A DNA stretch of 64,000 nt. It comes from CALANV01 sp036381615 (lineage in GTDB: Bacteria > Pseudomonadota > Alphaproteobacteria > CACIAM-22H2). A program made the position numbers and the translations under genes. This document shows, piece by piece, positions 50,233 to 58,892 of this stretch (positions are counted from its first letter, which is position 1; the number at the start of each line of letters is the position of its first letter). The DNA lies in assembly GCA_036381615.1 (NCBI GenBank), contig DASVCL010000078.1, forward strand, positions 1-64,000. Reading direction: 5' to 3'. Under the pieces are notes generated by a model. It was not told the origin of the DNA. It was given only the letters and a program-made list of their open reading frames with translations, and searched no databases.

Positions 50233-50273
50233 AGGCCCTTGGGGCCAGGAGTGACGCGAACGGGAGGCCGCTG

Positions 50274-51938
50274 TTGGGCTACGTCTATCCGACCTATGAG
50301 TATCGCCCCTGCGCCGATCAGCGGGCAGCGAAGCCCGCGCGGCACAAGGTCGTCGTCATCGGCGCCGGGCCGGTGGGACTCACGGCGGCCATCGACCTCG
50401 CCCGCAAGGGCATCCCGGTCGTCCTGCTGGACGAAGACAACACCGTCAGCATCGGCAGCCGCGCCATCTGCCACGCCAAGCGCACGCTCGAGATCTGGGA
50501 CCGCCTGGGTTGCGTCGCGCCGATGATGGAGAAGGGCATCACCTGGCAGACCGGGAAGGTTTTCTTCCGCGATCGTCAGGTCTATGCCTTCGACCTCCTG
50601 CCCGAAGGCGGCCATCGTTTTCCGGCCTTCATCAACCTGCAGCAGTACTATGTCGAGCAGTACCTGGTCGAAACCGCCCAGGCGCTGCCGCAGATCGATC
50701 TGCGCTGGAAGAACCGGGTCGTCGGCGTCGTCCCCGGACCGGATGGCGTGCGCCTCGACGTCGAGACGCCCGACGGGCGCTACGCGATCGAGGCGGACTG
50801 GGTGATCGCTGCGGACGGCGCGCGCAGCCCGACACGCAAGATGCTCGGGCTCGATTTCAAGGGCAAGGTGTTCGAGGACCGCTTCCTCATCGCCGACGTC
50901 AAGATGAAGGCGGATTTTCCGACGGAGCGCTGGTTCTGGTTCGATCCGCCCTTCCATCCCGGTCAGTCGGCCCTGCTTCACCGCCAGGCCGACGATGTCT
51001 GGCGCATCGACCTGCAGCTCGGATGGACCGCCGACCCGGAGGAAGAGAAAAAGCCCGAGCGCGTCGTGCCGCGCCTCAAGGCGATGCTCGGAGACAATGC
51101 AAAGTTCGAGCTTGAATGGGTCAGCGTCTACACGTTCCAGTGTCGCCGTCTCGAGCGGTTCCGGCACGGCCGCGTCATCTTCGCGGGCGATGCCGCCCAT
51201 CAGGTCTCGCCCTTCGGCGCGCGCGGCGGCAATTCCGGCGTGCAGGACGTCGACAATCTGTGCTGGAAGCTCGCGCTCGTCATCCGCGGTCTCGCGCCCG
51301 AATCGCTCCTCGACACCTATGACGTCGAACGGCAGCAGGCCGCCGACGAGAACATCCTGCATTCGACGCGCAGCACGGACTTCATCACGCCGAAGGGTGC
51401 CGCGAGTCGCCTGTTTCGCGACGCGGTCCTGAGCCTCGCCGCCGATCATCCCTTCGCCCGACGCCTCGTCAACAGCGGGCGTCTGTCGGTCGCGACGGTC
51501 CACGCCGATTCGCCGCTCAACACGCCGGATCGGGACTCCTTCGCCTGCGCGATCGTGCCGGGGGCGGTCGCGAGCGATGCACCGGTGCGGCGCGACGGTA
51601 AGGACGGATGGCTGCTCGGGTCGCTCGACAATGGCTTTGCCGGCCTTTATTTCGCCAACGACCGGATTGCGCCGGCAACCGCAGCCGCGCTCGCGGCCCT
51701 CGATCAGACGCCGGTGCCGATACGGACCACGATCGTCGCCCCCGCGCCGATCGCAGCACCCGCCGGCCTCAACGTCATCGTCGATACCGAACGGCTCGTG
51801 GCGCGCCGCTATGATGCAACCGACGGCACCTTCTATCTGATGCGGCCGGACCAGCACGTCTGCGCGCGTTGGCGTCAATTCGATCCGGCCGCGGTCGAAG
51901 CTGCGTTGGCCCGTGCGATCGGCCGGCCGGTGCAATGA
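50274..51938 (+). CDS. FAD-dependent aromatic hydroxylase (MhpA/PheA-like, FAD_binding_3)
   Basis: 554-residue class A flavoprotein monooxygenase that would hydroxylate an aromatic ring with NAD(P)H and O2. FAD motif GAGPVG at 30-35, the second conserved motif AADGARSPTRKMLGL, and GDAAHQVSPFGARGGNSGVQD near 305. The C-terminal thioredoxin-like domain is complete. The start is the TTG at 50274, supported by CGGGAGG 6 bases upstream. It is followed by a DUF2783 gene, a known partner arrangement. The exact aromatic substrate cannot be read from the sequence; 3-hydroxyphenyl-type acids are the typical group. Confidence 0.88.
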   Translation: MGYVYPTYEYRPCADQRAAKPARHKVVVIGAGPVGLTAAIDLARKGIPVVLLDEDNTVSIGSRAICHAKRTLEIWDRLGCVAPMMEKGITWQTGKVFFRDRQVYAFDLLPEGGHRFPAFINLQQYYVEQYLVETAQALPQIDLRWKNRVVGVVPGPDGVRLDVETPDGRYAIEADWVIAADGARSPTRKMLGLDFKGKVFEDRFLIADVKMKADFPTERWFWFDPPFHPGQSALLHRQADDVWRIDLQLGWTADPEEEKKPERVVPRLKAMLGDNAKFELEWVSVYTFQCRRLERFRHGRVIFAGDAAHQVSPFGARGGNSGVQDVDNLCWKLALVIRGLAPESLLDTYDVERQQAADENILHSTRSTDFITPKGAASRLFRDAVLSLAADHPFARRLVNSGRLSVATVHADSPLNTPDRDSFACAIVPGAVASDAPVRRDGKDGWLLGSLDNGFAGLYFANDRIAPATAAALAALDQTPVPIRTTIVAPAPIAAPAGLNVIVDTERLVARRYDATDGTFYLMRPDQHVCARWRQFDPAAVEAALARAIGRPVQ

Positions 51939-51961
51939 ACGCGGCAAGGGAACGCACACGA

Positions 51962-52156
51962 ATGGCGACACTTCGAACCGAGTCCGGCTTTGAGCGGCCG
52001 GACGACGTCTACGAGCTTCTGATCCAGGCGCATCAAGGACTGACGGAGGCGCAGAGCGCCGCTCTCAATGCCCGCCTGGTGCTGCTCCTCGCCAACCATA
52101 TCGGCGACCTCGGCGTCGTCCGCGAGGCACTCGACCGGGCGCGCGAAGGCCTGTAG
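51962..52156 (+). CDS. DUF2783 domain-containing protein
   Basis: 64-residue helical protein of the DUF2783 family (ERPDDVYELLIQAHQGLTEAQS, LLLANHIGDLGVVREAL). It is found repeatedly beside flavin monooxygenases and may be an accessory to them. The ATG at 51962 gives the family length; an earlier ATG at 51935 overlaps the monooxygenase stop (ATGA) and would add 9 residues. Confidence 0.8.
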   Translation: MATLRTESGFERPDDVYELLIQAHQGLTEAQSAALNARLVLLLANHIGDLGVVREALDRAREGL

Positions 52157-52204
52157 GACGGCACTCGCCTTCTCACCCGTCCTCGCCGATCCCGGAGGTG
52201 TCCG

Positions 52205-52690
52205 ATGCCCAGTTTCGATATCGTCTCGAAGACCGATCTGGCCGAGGTCGACAACGCCGTCCAGGGTGTCGCGCGGGAGATCGCGACGCGGTTCGACTTC
52301 AAGGGATCCAAATCGAGCATCGCCCGCGACGGTGCCGAGATCACCGTGCTCGCCGATGACGCCCTCAAGCTCAAGCAGATGCAGGAGCTGATCAAGGGTT
52401 ACTTCGCGCGCCGCAAACTCGACCCTGCCTGCCTCGACTGGCAGACGGAGGAGCGCGCGGCCGGCGACATGGTCCGCCAGAAGATCGTGGTCAAGCAGGG
52501 GATCGACCGCGACACGGCCAAGGCCATCGTCAAGGCGATCAAGGACACGAAGCTGAAGGTGCAGACGGCGATCCAGGGCGACGAGCTTCGCGTCACCGGT
52601 AAGAAAAGGGACGACCTCCAGGCCGCGATCGCGACGGTAAGGGCGCTCAAGCTCGACCGCCCGGTGCAGTTCGTGAACTTCCGCGACTGA
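52205..52690 (+). CDS. yajQ: YajQ family cyclic di-GMP-binding protein
   Basis: 161-residue YajQ/UPF0234 protein; in other bacteria it binds cyclic di-GMP or nucleic acid and modulates transcription. It opens MPSFDIVSKTDLAEVDNAVQG, contains TRFDFKGSKS, KQGIDRDTAKAIVKAIKDTKLKVQ and ends with the family's GKKRDDLQAAI and PVQFVNFRD. GGAGGTG box 5 bases before the ATG. Complete. Confidence 0.95.
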   Translation: MPSFDIVSKTDLAEVDNAVQGVAREIATRFDFKGSKSSIARDGAEITVLADDALKLKQMQELIKGYFARRKLDPACLDWQTEERAAGDMVRQKIVVKQGIDRDTAKAIVKAIKDTKLKVQTAIQGDELRVTGKKRDDLQAAIATVRALKLDRPVQFVNFRD

Positions 52691-52818
52691 GAGACCCTCC
52701 CTGAGAGGCAGCCCTGCTGTGGCATCCGTGCCACGGTCAGCGGGAACAATTGCGGCCCCGGCCCGGTTTGCAAACAGAACGGTTTCCCCGTCAGCAAAAC
52801 CGCGATCGAGAGGTCCGC

Positions 52819-53511
52819 ATGGCCGATTCCAACCCCAAGCAGGACGATCCTGCGTCCCGGGCGAGCTCGGCGTTGGGCGACGCCACGCAGCAGGCGGGCG
52901 AACGCCTGCGCGACGAGGCGTCACGCGCCGCCGGTGAAGCGACACAGCAGGCAAAGACGCTGCTCCGCCGTCAAAAGGATCTTGCCGCCGAACAGGTCGA
53001 GGGCATGGCCCAGATCCTGCGTCGGACGTCCGACGAGCTGCAGGCGCAGCATCCCGGCATGGTGGCGGATTATACGCGACAGATCGTTCGCACCGTCGAC
53101 GGCCTTGCCACCGCGCTGCGCGACCGCGACATCGACACGCTGATTTCCGACGTCGAGGATTATGGGCGGCGTCAGCCTGCGCTGTTTATGGCCGGGACGG
53201 TCGCAGCCGGGTTCATGCTCGCGCGCTTCCTCAAGAGTTCGGCGCGCCGCCGCGACGCCGAGCCGGCGCAGGGTCACGGCCCAAGCCATGCTTCCGGCCA
53301 TCAAGGCGCATCGGGTTACCGGGGCGCCGGCGCCCCCGGTCCCGCCGCTACCGGCTCGTCCGGCTACGCCGCCGGTCCGGGCGCGTCACCGGGCGCCATC
53401 CCGGTGACATCCCCCATTCAACCCGACTCGCCCCCGTCCCTCCAGGGCAGCCCGAACAAGGCGGCCTCCGCCGACGAGGTGAACCGTGCGATGAAGAAGG
53501 AGTCCCGGTAA
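52819..53511 (+). CDS. Ala/Gln-rich envelope-associated hypothetical protein
   Basis: 230-residue protein with an amphipathic, Ala/Gln/Arg-rich N-terminal half (repeats like GDATQQAGERLRDEASRAAGEATQQ), one hydrophobic segment (LFMAGTVAAGFMLARFL near 127-141) and a low-complexity Gly/Pro/Ser C terminus. The pattern resembles the proteins that precede holin-like and DUF3618 genes in alphaproteobacteria. TAATG overlap with the next gene shows coupling. The role is unknown; envelope or stress-related membrane attachment is likely. Confidence 0.75.
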   Translation: MADSNPKQDDPASRASSALGDATQQAGERLRDEASRAAGEATQQAKTLLRRQKDLAAEQVEGMAQILRRTSDELQAQHPGMVADYTRQIVRTVDGLATALRDRDIDTLISDVEDYGRRQPALFMAGTVAAGFMLARFLKSSARRRDAEPAQGHGPSHASGHQGASGYRGAGAPGPAATGSSGYAAGPGASPGAIPVTSPIQPDSPPSLQGSPNKAASADEVNRAMKKESR

Positions 53512-53921
53512 TGGCCACCGACATCCGCGAAAATCGTTCGCTCGGCACGCTGTTTGCCGAGCTCACGCACGAAACCAGCACGCTTGTCCGCAACGAGGTC
53601 GAGCTGGCCAAGGCCGAGATGTCCCAGAAGATCGACCAGGTCCAGAACGGGGCGGTGTCGATGCTGGCCGGCGGCGCGGTTCTCTACGCCGGCTTCCTCG
53701 TCCTCCTGTTCGCGATCGCCGCGTTGCTCGACGAGTTGCTCGACAACTGGTGGCCGTCGAGCTGGCTGGCGCCACTGATTGTCGCCGTCGTCGTGCTCAT
53801 CATCGGCTTCGTCCTCCTCCGGACGGGTCGAAGCAGCATGAGCTTCGGCAACCTCATGCCGCGCCGGACATTCCAATCGATCCGCCGCGACGCGACCCTT
53901 GCCCGGACACAGGTGCGCTGA
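53511..53921 (+). CDS. Phage holin family (DUF1469/Actinobacterial holin-like) membrane protein
   Basis: 136-residue protein with an N-terminal helix ENRSLGTLFAELTHETSTLVRNEVELAKAEM (in part) and two membrane helices. This is the putative holin superfamily (PF07332) found in many bacterial chromosomes, not a prophage. Starts overlapping the previous stop (TAATG) and ends overlapping the next start (TGATG). Probably a small envelope protein acting with its neighbours. Confidence 0.88.
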   Translation: MATDIRENRSLGTLFAELTHETSTLVRNEVELAKAEMSQKIDQVQNGAVSMLAGGAVLYAGFLVLLFAIAALLDELLDNWWPSSWLAPLIVAVVVLIIGFVLLRTGRSSMSFGNLMPRRTFQSIRRDATLARTQVR

Positions 53922-54883
53922 TGGCTGACAAATCGACATCCACCGACCATTCCCGCTCGCCCGAAGAAATCCAGTCCGAGATCGAGCGCACCCGCGCCGA
54001 CATGAGCCGGACGATCGACGCGATCCAGCGCCGCCTGTCGCCGGGCGAACTGATGGATCAGGCGCTCGATTATTTCCGGTCGGGACCCGGCGAGTTCGCG
54101 AGCAATCTCGGCGACGCGATCCGCAACAACCCCGTCCCGGTCGCGCTCGTCGGCGTCGGGCTCGCATGGCTCGCCTTCGGCGGTCCGGGTCGGCCGGCCT
54201 ATCTGCACCGCGCCGACACTGAAGGCGGATCGGATATGGGCTATGCCGGCGAGACAGCGCGACACGGCATGGAACAGGCCGGCGACATGGCCGCACGGAC
54301 GGGTCAGCGCCTCGGCGGTATGGCGAGCGCGGCAGGCGCACGCATGGGCGACGCCTACGCCGGTGCGCGCGACACCGCCGATGCCGCCAGCGAGCGAGTC
54401 AGGGCGATGGCCGATGACGTCCGGAACCTTGCGGCGGAATGGCGCGAGGACACGGTCGACATGGCGACGCGGGCGCAGGATCGCATGCAACAGCTCGGCG
54501 GCAGCGTCCAGGCGCAGACCGCGCAGATGCGCGACGCTGCGAATGATCTGCTGCATCAGCAGCCGCTGATCGTCGGCGCGCTCGGGCTTGCGATCGGCGC
54601 GATGCTCGGCGCCATGCTTCCGTCGACCCGGCAGGAAGATACGCTCATGGGCGAGGCGCGCGACCGGGTGGTGGATCAGGCATCCGGGACCGGCGAGCAG
54701 GTCATGCGCGAAGCCGCGCACGTGACCCAGGCCGCCGCCGACGCCGCGACCGATGCCGCCCGGGAAGAGACGGAGCGGCGCGGCCTCGGGGCCGGAAGAA
54801 CCGACATGTCGCAGTCGACCGCGAAGCCGGAGAACGAAGGGAAGCCGACCGATCCGCCCGGGTTCGCGACTAAGGGTATCTGA
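53921..54883 (+). CDS. DUF3618 domain-containing protein
   Basis: 320-residue protein. The N-terminal DUF3618 region (SPEEIQSEIERTRADMSRTIDAIQRRLSPGELMDQ, in part) is followed by a hydrophobic segment (NPVPVALVGVGLAWLAF near 70), long Ala/Arg/Met-rich amphipathic helices with potential coiled-coil character, and a second hydrophobic stretch near 215-228 (LGLAIGAMLGAML). Third gene of the coupled module. Function unknown. Confidence 0.87.
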   Translation: MADKSTSTDHSRSPEEIQSEIERTRADMSRTIDAIQRRLSPGELMDQALDYFRSGPGEFASNLGDAIRNNPVPVALVGVGLAWLAFGGPGRPAYLHRADTEGGSDMGYAGETARHGMEQAGDMAARTGQRLGGMASAAGARMGDAYAGARDTADAASERVRAMADDVRNLAAEWREDTVDMATRAQDRMQQLGGSVQAQTAQMRDAANDLLHQQPLIVGALGLAIGAMLGAMLPSTRQEDTLMGEARDRVVDQASGTGEQVMREAAHVTQAAADAATDAAREETERRGLGAGRTDMSQSTAKPENEGKPTDPPGFATKGI

Positions 54884-55128
54884 GTTCACGCCGCAGGCCC
54901 GGGGCGACACCGCTCTTCACCCGCCGCAGGGGCGATGACCGGATGCGGTCGCCTGTCGCCGCGAAGATCGCATTGGCGATGGCGGCGACATACTACTCGC
55001 CAATCGTTCTACTCGCGTGCTACTCGCGGATCGTGCCGGTGGTGGCCTTCGCGTCACGGTCCGACTGCCCACTGTCGGGCGCCTGTGAATCTCGATCTCG
55101 ATGGAGGACCGGTTGGCCTGCCGGCACC

Positions 55129-56226
55129 TTACGGCACCGCGCCGACCGTGTCGGCGACGTAGGCACCCCGCTCGCCCAGCCGCTGCCCGCCGCGTTCGGT
55201 CGTGTCCTCGGCCGTCTGATGCTCCATTTCGGCGTTCAGCTCCGCACCCAGCAGCACGACATAGGCGCTGATGTAGAACCACATCAGCAGGACGATGACC
55301 GCACCGAGCGCGCCATACGTCTTGTTATAGTCGGCAAAGTTGCTGACATAGAGCGAGAACAGCACCGAGCCGAGCAGCCACAGGATGGTCGCGGTGACGG
55401 CCCCCCAGCTCACCCAGTTCCAGCGCGGCGTCTCACGACTGGGCCCGTATCGATAGACCACCGCAATCGCGACGATGACCGCAATGCCGAGAAGTGGCCA
55501 GCGCATCAGCAGGATTGCCGTCCTGAGTCCGCCCGACAGGCCGATCCAGGCAATCGCCGCCGGCAGCGCCGCGACCAGCGACAGCGCCAGGATGCTGAAC
55601 AGGATACCGCCCAGCGTCATCAGCAGCGCGGTTCCATAGAAACGGATGAAGCTGCGCTTCTCCACCTCGTCATAGACGACGTTGAGGGCCGTCATCATCG
55701 TCTGCATGCCGGCCGAAGCGCTCCACAGGCTGAAGAGCAGGCCCACGATCACGCCAATGCCCAAGCTGGCGCGCGGCTGTTGCGCGATGGCGGCAAGCTG
55801 GTCGGTGATGAGGGCGCGCGCGGCCTCGGGCAGGATCTCGGCGGCGCCGGCAATGTGCCGTTCGACGGTCGTCGGATCGGCGACGATGCCATAGAGGGAT
55901 AGCGCCGCGCCGAGCGCCGGGAAGATCGACAGCATCGCATAGAAGGCAATGCCGGCGGCAATCACCGACAGATGGTCCTGCGCGATCTCGTCCTTGACCC
56001 GCCACAGGATGTCGCGCCAGCCGCGCGCCGGAAGCTGGCCCGGACTGCGGGCGTGACGACCACGCCGGGCATCGTGCGGCGAGCCGCCGGAATTCTCCTC
56101 CGCGCGACGCAGGCGCGGATTCATCGGCTCCCTGCCGACGCCCCGACGCGGCCCGGTCATTATGCCGACCGCGACTGCCGCCGTTACCGGCAGCAGAAAC
56201 CCCGTTAAAAAGCCACGCTCACGCAT
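55129..56226 (-). CDS. YihY/BrkB family membrane protein
   Basis: 365-residue integral membrane protein of the YihY/virulence factor BrkB family, six hydrophobic helices. DILWRVKDEIAQDHLSVIAAGIAFYAMLSIFPALGA (in part), the NVVYDEVEKRSF loop and LGAVIVLLMWFYISAYVVLLGAELNAE (in part) are diagnostic. The ATG at 56226 has a GGAGG box. A polar 90-residue N-terminal extension precedes the domain. The 245 bases between it and the convergent DUF3618 gene show no gene. Confidence 0.9.
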   Translation of the reverse strand: MRERGFLTGFLLPVTAAVAVGIMTGPRRGVGREPMNPRLRRAEENSGGSPHDARRGRHARSPGQLPARGWRDILWRVKDEIAQDHLSVIAAGIAFYAMLSIFPALGAALSLYGIVADPTTVERHIAGAAEILPEAARALITDQLAAIAQQPRASLGIGVIVGLLFSLWSASAGMQTMMTALNVVYDEVEKRSFIRFYGTALLMTLGGILFSILALSLVAALPAAIAWIGLSGGLRTAILLMRWPLLGIAVIVAIAVVYRYGPSRETPRWNWVSWGAVTATILWLLGSVLFSLYVSNFADYNKTYGALGAVIVLLMWFYISAYVVLLGAELNAEMEHQTAEDTTERGGQRLGERGAYVADTVGAVP

Positions 56227-56360
56227 TCCGGCCTCCGCCCGAAACAGCGGCAGCGCCGGATAAACGTCAGCCTCCAAGACTTCGTTTCACGTCGCCGTAG
56301 CCGGTCCAAGGATTGTGACCTTGCCAGCCGGCGGCGCCCACGGACGTCCGCGGTTCCTGC

Positions 56361-57311
56361 CTACCCTTGGAGGGCTTTCCACATCTCAAGGTCGCGCTTC
56401 GCGGTCCAGATCCGCGGGTGATCGATGCCCTTGGCCTCGTCGTACGCGCGGCTCACACAGAACGGCATGCAATGCTCGAAGATGACCCAGCGCCCGTACT
56501 TCTTCTGCATCGCCGCATAGGTCTGGTCGAAGACCTGCTTCAGGCTCTTGCGCGCCTTGACGCCCTTGCGCGCGTGGGCGAACAGCTCCTTCACGAACGC
56601 CTGCGTGCCGCGGATGGCCCGCTCGCACGCGGCCGGCGTCATCAGGGCGTCGCCGCGTCCCGGCACCAGCCGCTTGGGCTTGAGCGCCAGCAGCCGGTCG
56701 AGCGTCTGCGGCCACTCGGCAAGGTGAGCGTCGCCGCAATAAGGCGTCGCCCCTTCCTCCACCAGGTCGCCCGAGAACAGAACACGCTCCTTCGGCAGCC
56801 ACGCGATGGTGTCGCCCTTCGTGTGCCCGGCGCCGAGATGCATGATCCGCACTTCACGCTTGCCCATCCAGATCGTCATCTCGCGGTCGAACACGATGTT
56901 GGGCCAGGTGAGGCCGGGCACTGACTCGACGTTCTTGAACAGACGCGGAAAGCGCTGCACCTCGGACTTGAAGTCCTGCGCGCCGCGCTCTTTGATCAGG
57001 TCGTATGTGCCCTTGCTGGCGATGATGTAGTCGGCGCCGTAGCCCGACGCGCCCATCACGCGCACGGCGTGATAATGGGTCAGCAGCACGTACTTGATCG
57101 GCTTGTCGGTCACGGTGCGGACGTAGCGCACCAGTTCCTCCGCCATGACCGGCGTGGCGCGCGCGTCGATGATCATCACGCCGTCATCGCCGACGATGAC
57201 GCCGGAATTCGGGTCACCCTCGGCCGTCAGGCAATAGGCGCCTTCGGCCAACTTGGTGAAGGTAACCTTCTTCTCGGCAAGATCACCCTGGCTCGCGAAC
57301 TGCTTCTTCAT
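56361..57311 (-). CDS. Metallo-beta-lactamase-fold protein with an incomplete metal site
   Basis: 316-residue MBL-fold hydrolase-like protein. The first metal motif, normally HxHxDH, reads H79-Y-H81-A-V-R84, so the Asp and second His are lost. His163 (GAGHTKGD) and Asp182 (SGDLVEE) are kept, and the usual PGHG late motif is PGRG (Arg219). One metal ion could still be bound by His79, His81 and His163. The ATG at 57311 has GAGGAA 5 bases upstream. Located between yihY and the Liv genes, 85 bases upstream of the LivF stop. The substrate is unknown; Asp/His loss argues against a standard two-metal hydrolase. Confidence 0.85.
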   Translation of the reverse strand: MKKQFASQGDLAEKKVTFTKLAEGAYCLTAEGDPNSGVIVGDDGVMIIDARATPVMAEELVRYVRTVTDKPIKYVLLTHYHAVRVMGASGYGADYIIASKGTYDLIKERGAQDFKSEVQRFPRLFKNVESVPGLTWPNIVFDREMTIWMGKREVRIMHLGAGHTKGDTIAWLPKERVLFSGDLVEEGATPYCGDAHLAEWPQTLDRLLALKPKRLVPGRGDALMTPAACERAIRGTQAFVKELFAHARKGVKARKSLKQVFDQTYAAMQKKYGRWVIFEHCMPFCVSRAYDEAKGIDHPRIWTAKRDLEMWKALQG

Positions 57312-57368
57312 CTCGTTCCTCGACGTTACAACCAACCCCACCTTCGGCGCATCCGGAAGACGGGGCAC

Positions 57369-57404
57369 GATCTTAGATTCGATCTTAGATTCGATCCTAG
57401 ATTC
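57369..57404 (-). repeat. Three 12-bp tandem repeats over the livF stop codon
   Basis: The unit GATCTTAGATTC (plus-strand reading) occurs three times, the third with one change. Read on the minus strand the units are in frame with livF, and each contains ATC followed by TAG or TAA, so the gene ends in three successive in-frame stops 12 bases apart. Confidence 0.85.
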
Positions 57405-58122
57405 CCAGATAGGCTTCCTTGACGCGCTCATTGGCAAGCAGCGCGGGGCCCGAATCCTGAAGCACGATGCGGCCGGTCTCGAGCACGTAGCCGCGGTCGG
57501 CGATCGAGAGCGCGGCCTGCGCGTTCTGCTCGACCAGGAAGATCGTCGTGCCGGCGGCCTTGAGCTGGCGGATCGTCGCGAAGATTTCGGCAACCAGCAG
57601 CGGCGCCAGCCCCATACTCGGCTCGTCGAGCAGCAACAGCTTCGGGCGCGCCATCAGCGCGCGGCCCATCGCCAGCATCTGCTGCTGGCCGCCGGAGAGC
57701 GTTCCCGCCGGCTCGCGCCGCTTCTGCTTCAGGATCGGGAACGTCGCGTAGATCCGCTCGATGTCGTCCGCGACGTCGTTCCGCGGCCGGGTATAGGCAC
57801 CGAGCATGAGGTTGTCCTCGACCGAGAGCGGCCCGAACACCTGGCGGCCCTCCGGCACCTGGGCGATGCCGAGCCGGACGCGTTCCGCGGCCCGGATCCG
57901 GGTAATGTCGCGGCCGGCGAAGCGGATCGTTCCGCCCGAGGCCGGCTGCACGCCGGAGATCGTCCGCAGCAGCGTCGTCTTCCCCGCGCCGTTCGCACCG
58001 ACCAGCGCAAGCAGCTCGCCCTCGGCGACGGCGAGGTCGAGACCCTTGAGGGCCTGGATGCGGCCGTAATGACTGGTCAGGCCGGTGACCTCGAGCAGCG
58101 TGCCGGGCCGGGTTGTCGTCAT
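57397..58122 (-). CDS. livF: LivF-type ATP-binding protein (system 2)
   Basis: 241-residue importer ATPase. Walker A GANGAGKTT at 42-50, QVPEGRQVFGPLSVEDNL, signature LSGGQQQM, Walker B LLLLDEPSMGLAP. Overlaps livG by 4 bases and ends in a tandem repeat with multiple stops. With paaK nearby, uptake of aromatic or aliphatic acids is as likely as amino acids. Confidence 0.93.
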   Translation of the reverse strand: MTTTRPGTLLEVTGLTSHYGRIQALKGLDLAVAEGELLALVGANGAGKTTLLRTISGVQPASGGTIRFAGRDITRIRAAERVRLGIAQVPEGRQVFGPLSVEDNLMLGAYTRPRNDVADDIERIYATFPILKQKRREPAGTLSGGQQQMLAMGRALMARPKLLLLDEPSMGLAPLLVAEIFATIRQLKAAGTTIFLVEQNAQAALSIADRGYVLETGRIVLQDSGPALLANERVKEAYLGI

Positions 58123-58892
58123 GCCGCCCCCGCGACAGCACCTACGCCGAGATAGGCGCGGATCACGTCGGGATTGTTGCGCACCTCGGCCGCCGTGCCT
58201 TCGGCCAGCCGGCGTCCGTAGTCGAGCACCAGGATATGATCCGACACGCCCATGACCAGCTTCATGTTGTGTTCGACCAGAACTACGGTAATGCCGGAGC
58301 GCGCGATCTTTTGGATCAGCTCGTCGATCTCCAGCGTCTCCTTGGGATTGAGACCGGCGGCCGGCTCGTCGAGCAACAGGATCTTCGGTTCGGTCGCGAG
58401 CGCGCGGGCGATCTCGAGCCGCTTCAGCGCGCCGTAGGGCATCGTGTCCGAGTCGGCGCCGATGAAGCGGGCGAGCCCGACCTCGCGCATCAGCTCGGCC
58501 GCGCGCTCGCGCGCCTCGCGATTGGCGCGCGTGATGCCCGGCGTGTGGAACATCGACGGCACGATGCGGCGTGGCGCGTGCAGATGGCGCCCTACCATCA
58601 CGTTCTCCAGCGCCGTCATGTTGAAGAAGATCTGCAGGTTCTGAAACGTGCGGGCGATGCCGCGGGCCGCTCGGGCGGCCGGCGGCAGGGCCGTAATGTC
58701 GTCGTCGCCAAGCCAGATGCGGCCCCGCGTCGGCGTATAGACCCCGGTGATGATGTTGAACAGCGTCGTCTTGCCGGCGCCGTTCGGGCCAATGATCGAG
58801 TGGACGCGCCCCGGTTCGATGGTGAAGCTCAATTCGGACACGGCGCGCACGCCGCCGAATTCCTTGGTTACGTTATCGACGCGGAGCCGCAT
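58119..58892 (-). CDS. livG: LivG-type ATP-binding protein (system 2)
   Basis: 257-residue ATPase from the ATG at 58892 (sharing a base with the livM stop, TGATG). Walker A GPNGAGKTT at 35-43, the LivG motif IARTFQNLQIFFNMTALENV, Walker B ILLLDEPAAGLNP, and LVEHNMKLVMGVSDHI. The longer open frame upstream is livM in another frame. Confidence 0.93.
   Translation of the reverse strand: MRLRVDNVTKEFGGVRAVSELSFTIEPGRVHSIIGPNGAGKTTLFNIITGVYTPTRGRIWLGDDDITALPPAARAARGIARTFQNLQIFFNMTALENVMVGRHLHAPRRIVPSMFHTPGITRANREARERAAELMREVGLARFIGADSDTMPYGALKRLEIARALATEPKILLLDEPAAGLNPKETLEIDELIQKIARSGITVVLVEHNMKLVMGVSDHILVLDYGRRLAEGTAAEVRNNPDVIRAYLGVGAVAGAA

Noticed and set aside
53511..53921. Prophage holin
   Set aside because: No endolysin, structural, integrase or terminase genes are nearby. 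The holin-like family is common on chromosomes beside DUF3618 genes.
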